Positions 40,800-40,852 of a stretch of DNA of 40,852 bases are shown here, piece by piece. The stretch is from an uncultured Treponema sp. (GTDB taxonomy: Bacteria; Spirochaetota; Spirochaetia; Treponematales; Treponemataceae): the NCBI GenBank assembly GCA_947177175.1, contig CAMWTK010000016.1, positions 1 to 40,852 of the forward strand, in the 5' to 3' direction. A program made the position numbers and the translations under genes. The stretch's first letter is position 1, and every line of letters begins with the position of its first letter. The notes beneath the pieces are model-generated. The model saw only the letters and a program-made list of their open reading frames with translations. It was not told where the DNA came from and did not search any database.

Positions 40800-40850
40800 T
40801 TGGGAGAGGGAAAACCCTCTACTTCCGAAGCGGGGTTTTCCCTCTCCCAA
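40800..40850. repeat. Long perfect inverted repeat at the window edge
   Basis: Left arm TTGGGAGAGGGAAAACCC (40800-40817) and its exact complement at 40833-40850, 18 bp each, with a 15-base centre that itself holds CTTCCGAAG. It could be a bidirectional terminator, since T-runs flank the GGG/CCC cores, or one end of a small repeat element. The neighbouring gene beyond 40852 is not visible. Confidence 0.7.
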
Positions 40851-40852
40851 AC

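Overview
The window is a piece of a spirochaete chromosome, most likely a Treponema. The strongest evidence is the gene order tamB-bamA-skp/ompH-mutS on one strand, which is the order I know from T. pallidum (TP0325 to TP0328). A second treponeme-like block is cheW, a DegT-like protein, NAD kinase, recN, a small unknown, an HD protein and a LysM protein. GC content is moderate in the core genes and lower in several accessory genes. One accessory gene (26886-27623) is clearly GC-richer than its neighbours.

Layout. 1-3871 (+ strand): a PadR regulator with a good promoter, a transglutaminase-like protein with two small followers, then an accessory patch. In that patch small genes (an EF-Tu domain III-like protein, a membrane-anchored protein, an unknown and a SUKH/SMI1-KNR4 protein) alternate with short broken reading frames that look like C-terminal scraps of larger proteins. 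It resembles a toxin-tip/immunity graveyard. 3891-24256: core genes, nearly all on the minus strand. They cover envelope (LysM/degenerate M23, Skp, BamA, TamB), DNA repair (recN, mutS), cofactor and metabolism (nadK, a GltD-like oxidoreductase), chemotaxis (cheW) and ComFC. Thymidylate kinase diverges from tamB. 24253-24855 is a secreted unknown behind tmk.

24856-35115: an accessory island of about 10 kb with an XRE-type regulator near each end, each facing a candidate operator. Between them lie a truncated ankyrin-type secreted protein, a zinc-ribbon/SAM protein, an HU-like/DUF4469 protein, a secreted protein with a PPC-like C-terminus, a RipA-family membrane protein, an 1104-residue exported TPR-CHAT (caspase-like) protein with an intact His/Cys dyad, and an exported FGE/SUMF1-fold protein without the copper-binding cysteines. 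Four of these genes share a leader motif just before the start codon. Two different tandem repeats (4 x 23 bp and 5 x 22 bp) lie between genes. This exported protease/lectin-fold/membrane set is the best candidate here for an undescribed system.

35170-40852: housekeeping again. AroB overlaps a NifS-type cysteine desulfurase. Then come a PUR-domain nucleic-acid-binding protein (BpuR/DUF3276 family), RNase HII convergent to it, and a large secreted repeat protein upstream of rnhB. The window closes with a long perfect inverted repeat. I saw no rRNA, tRNA, CRISPR array, transposase or integrase. No stretch over 300 bases lacks a gene; the longest gap (33878-34128) holds repeats.
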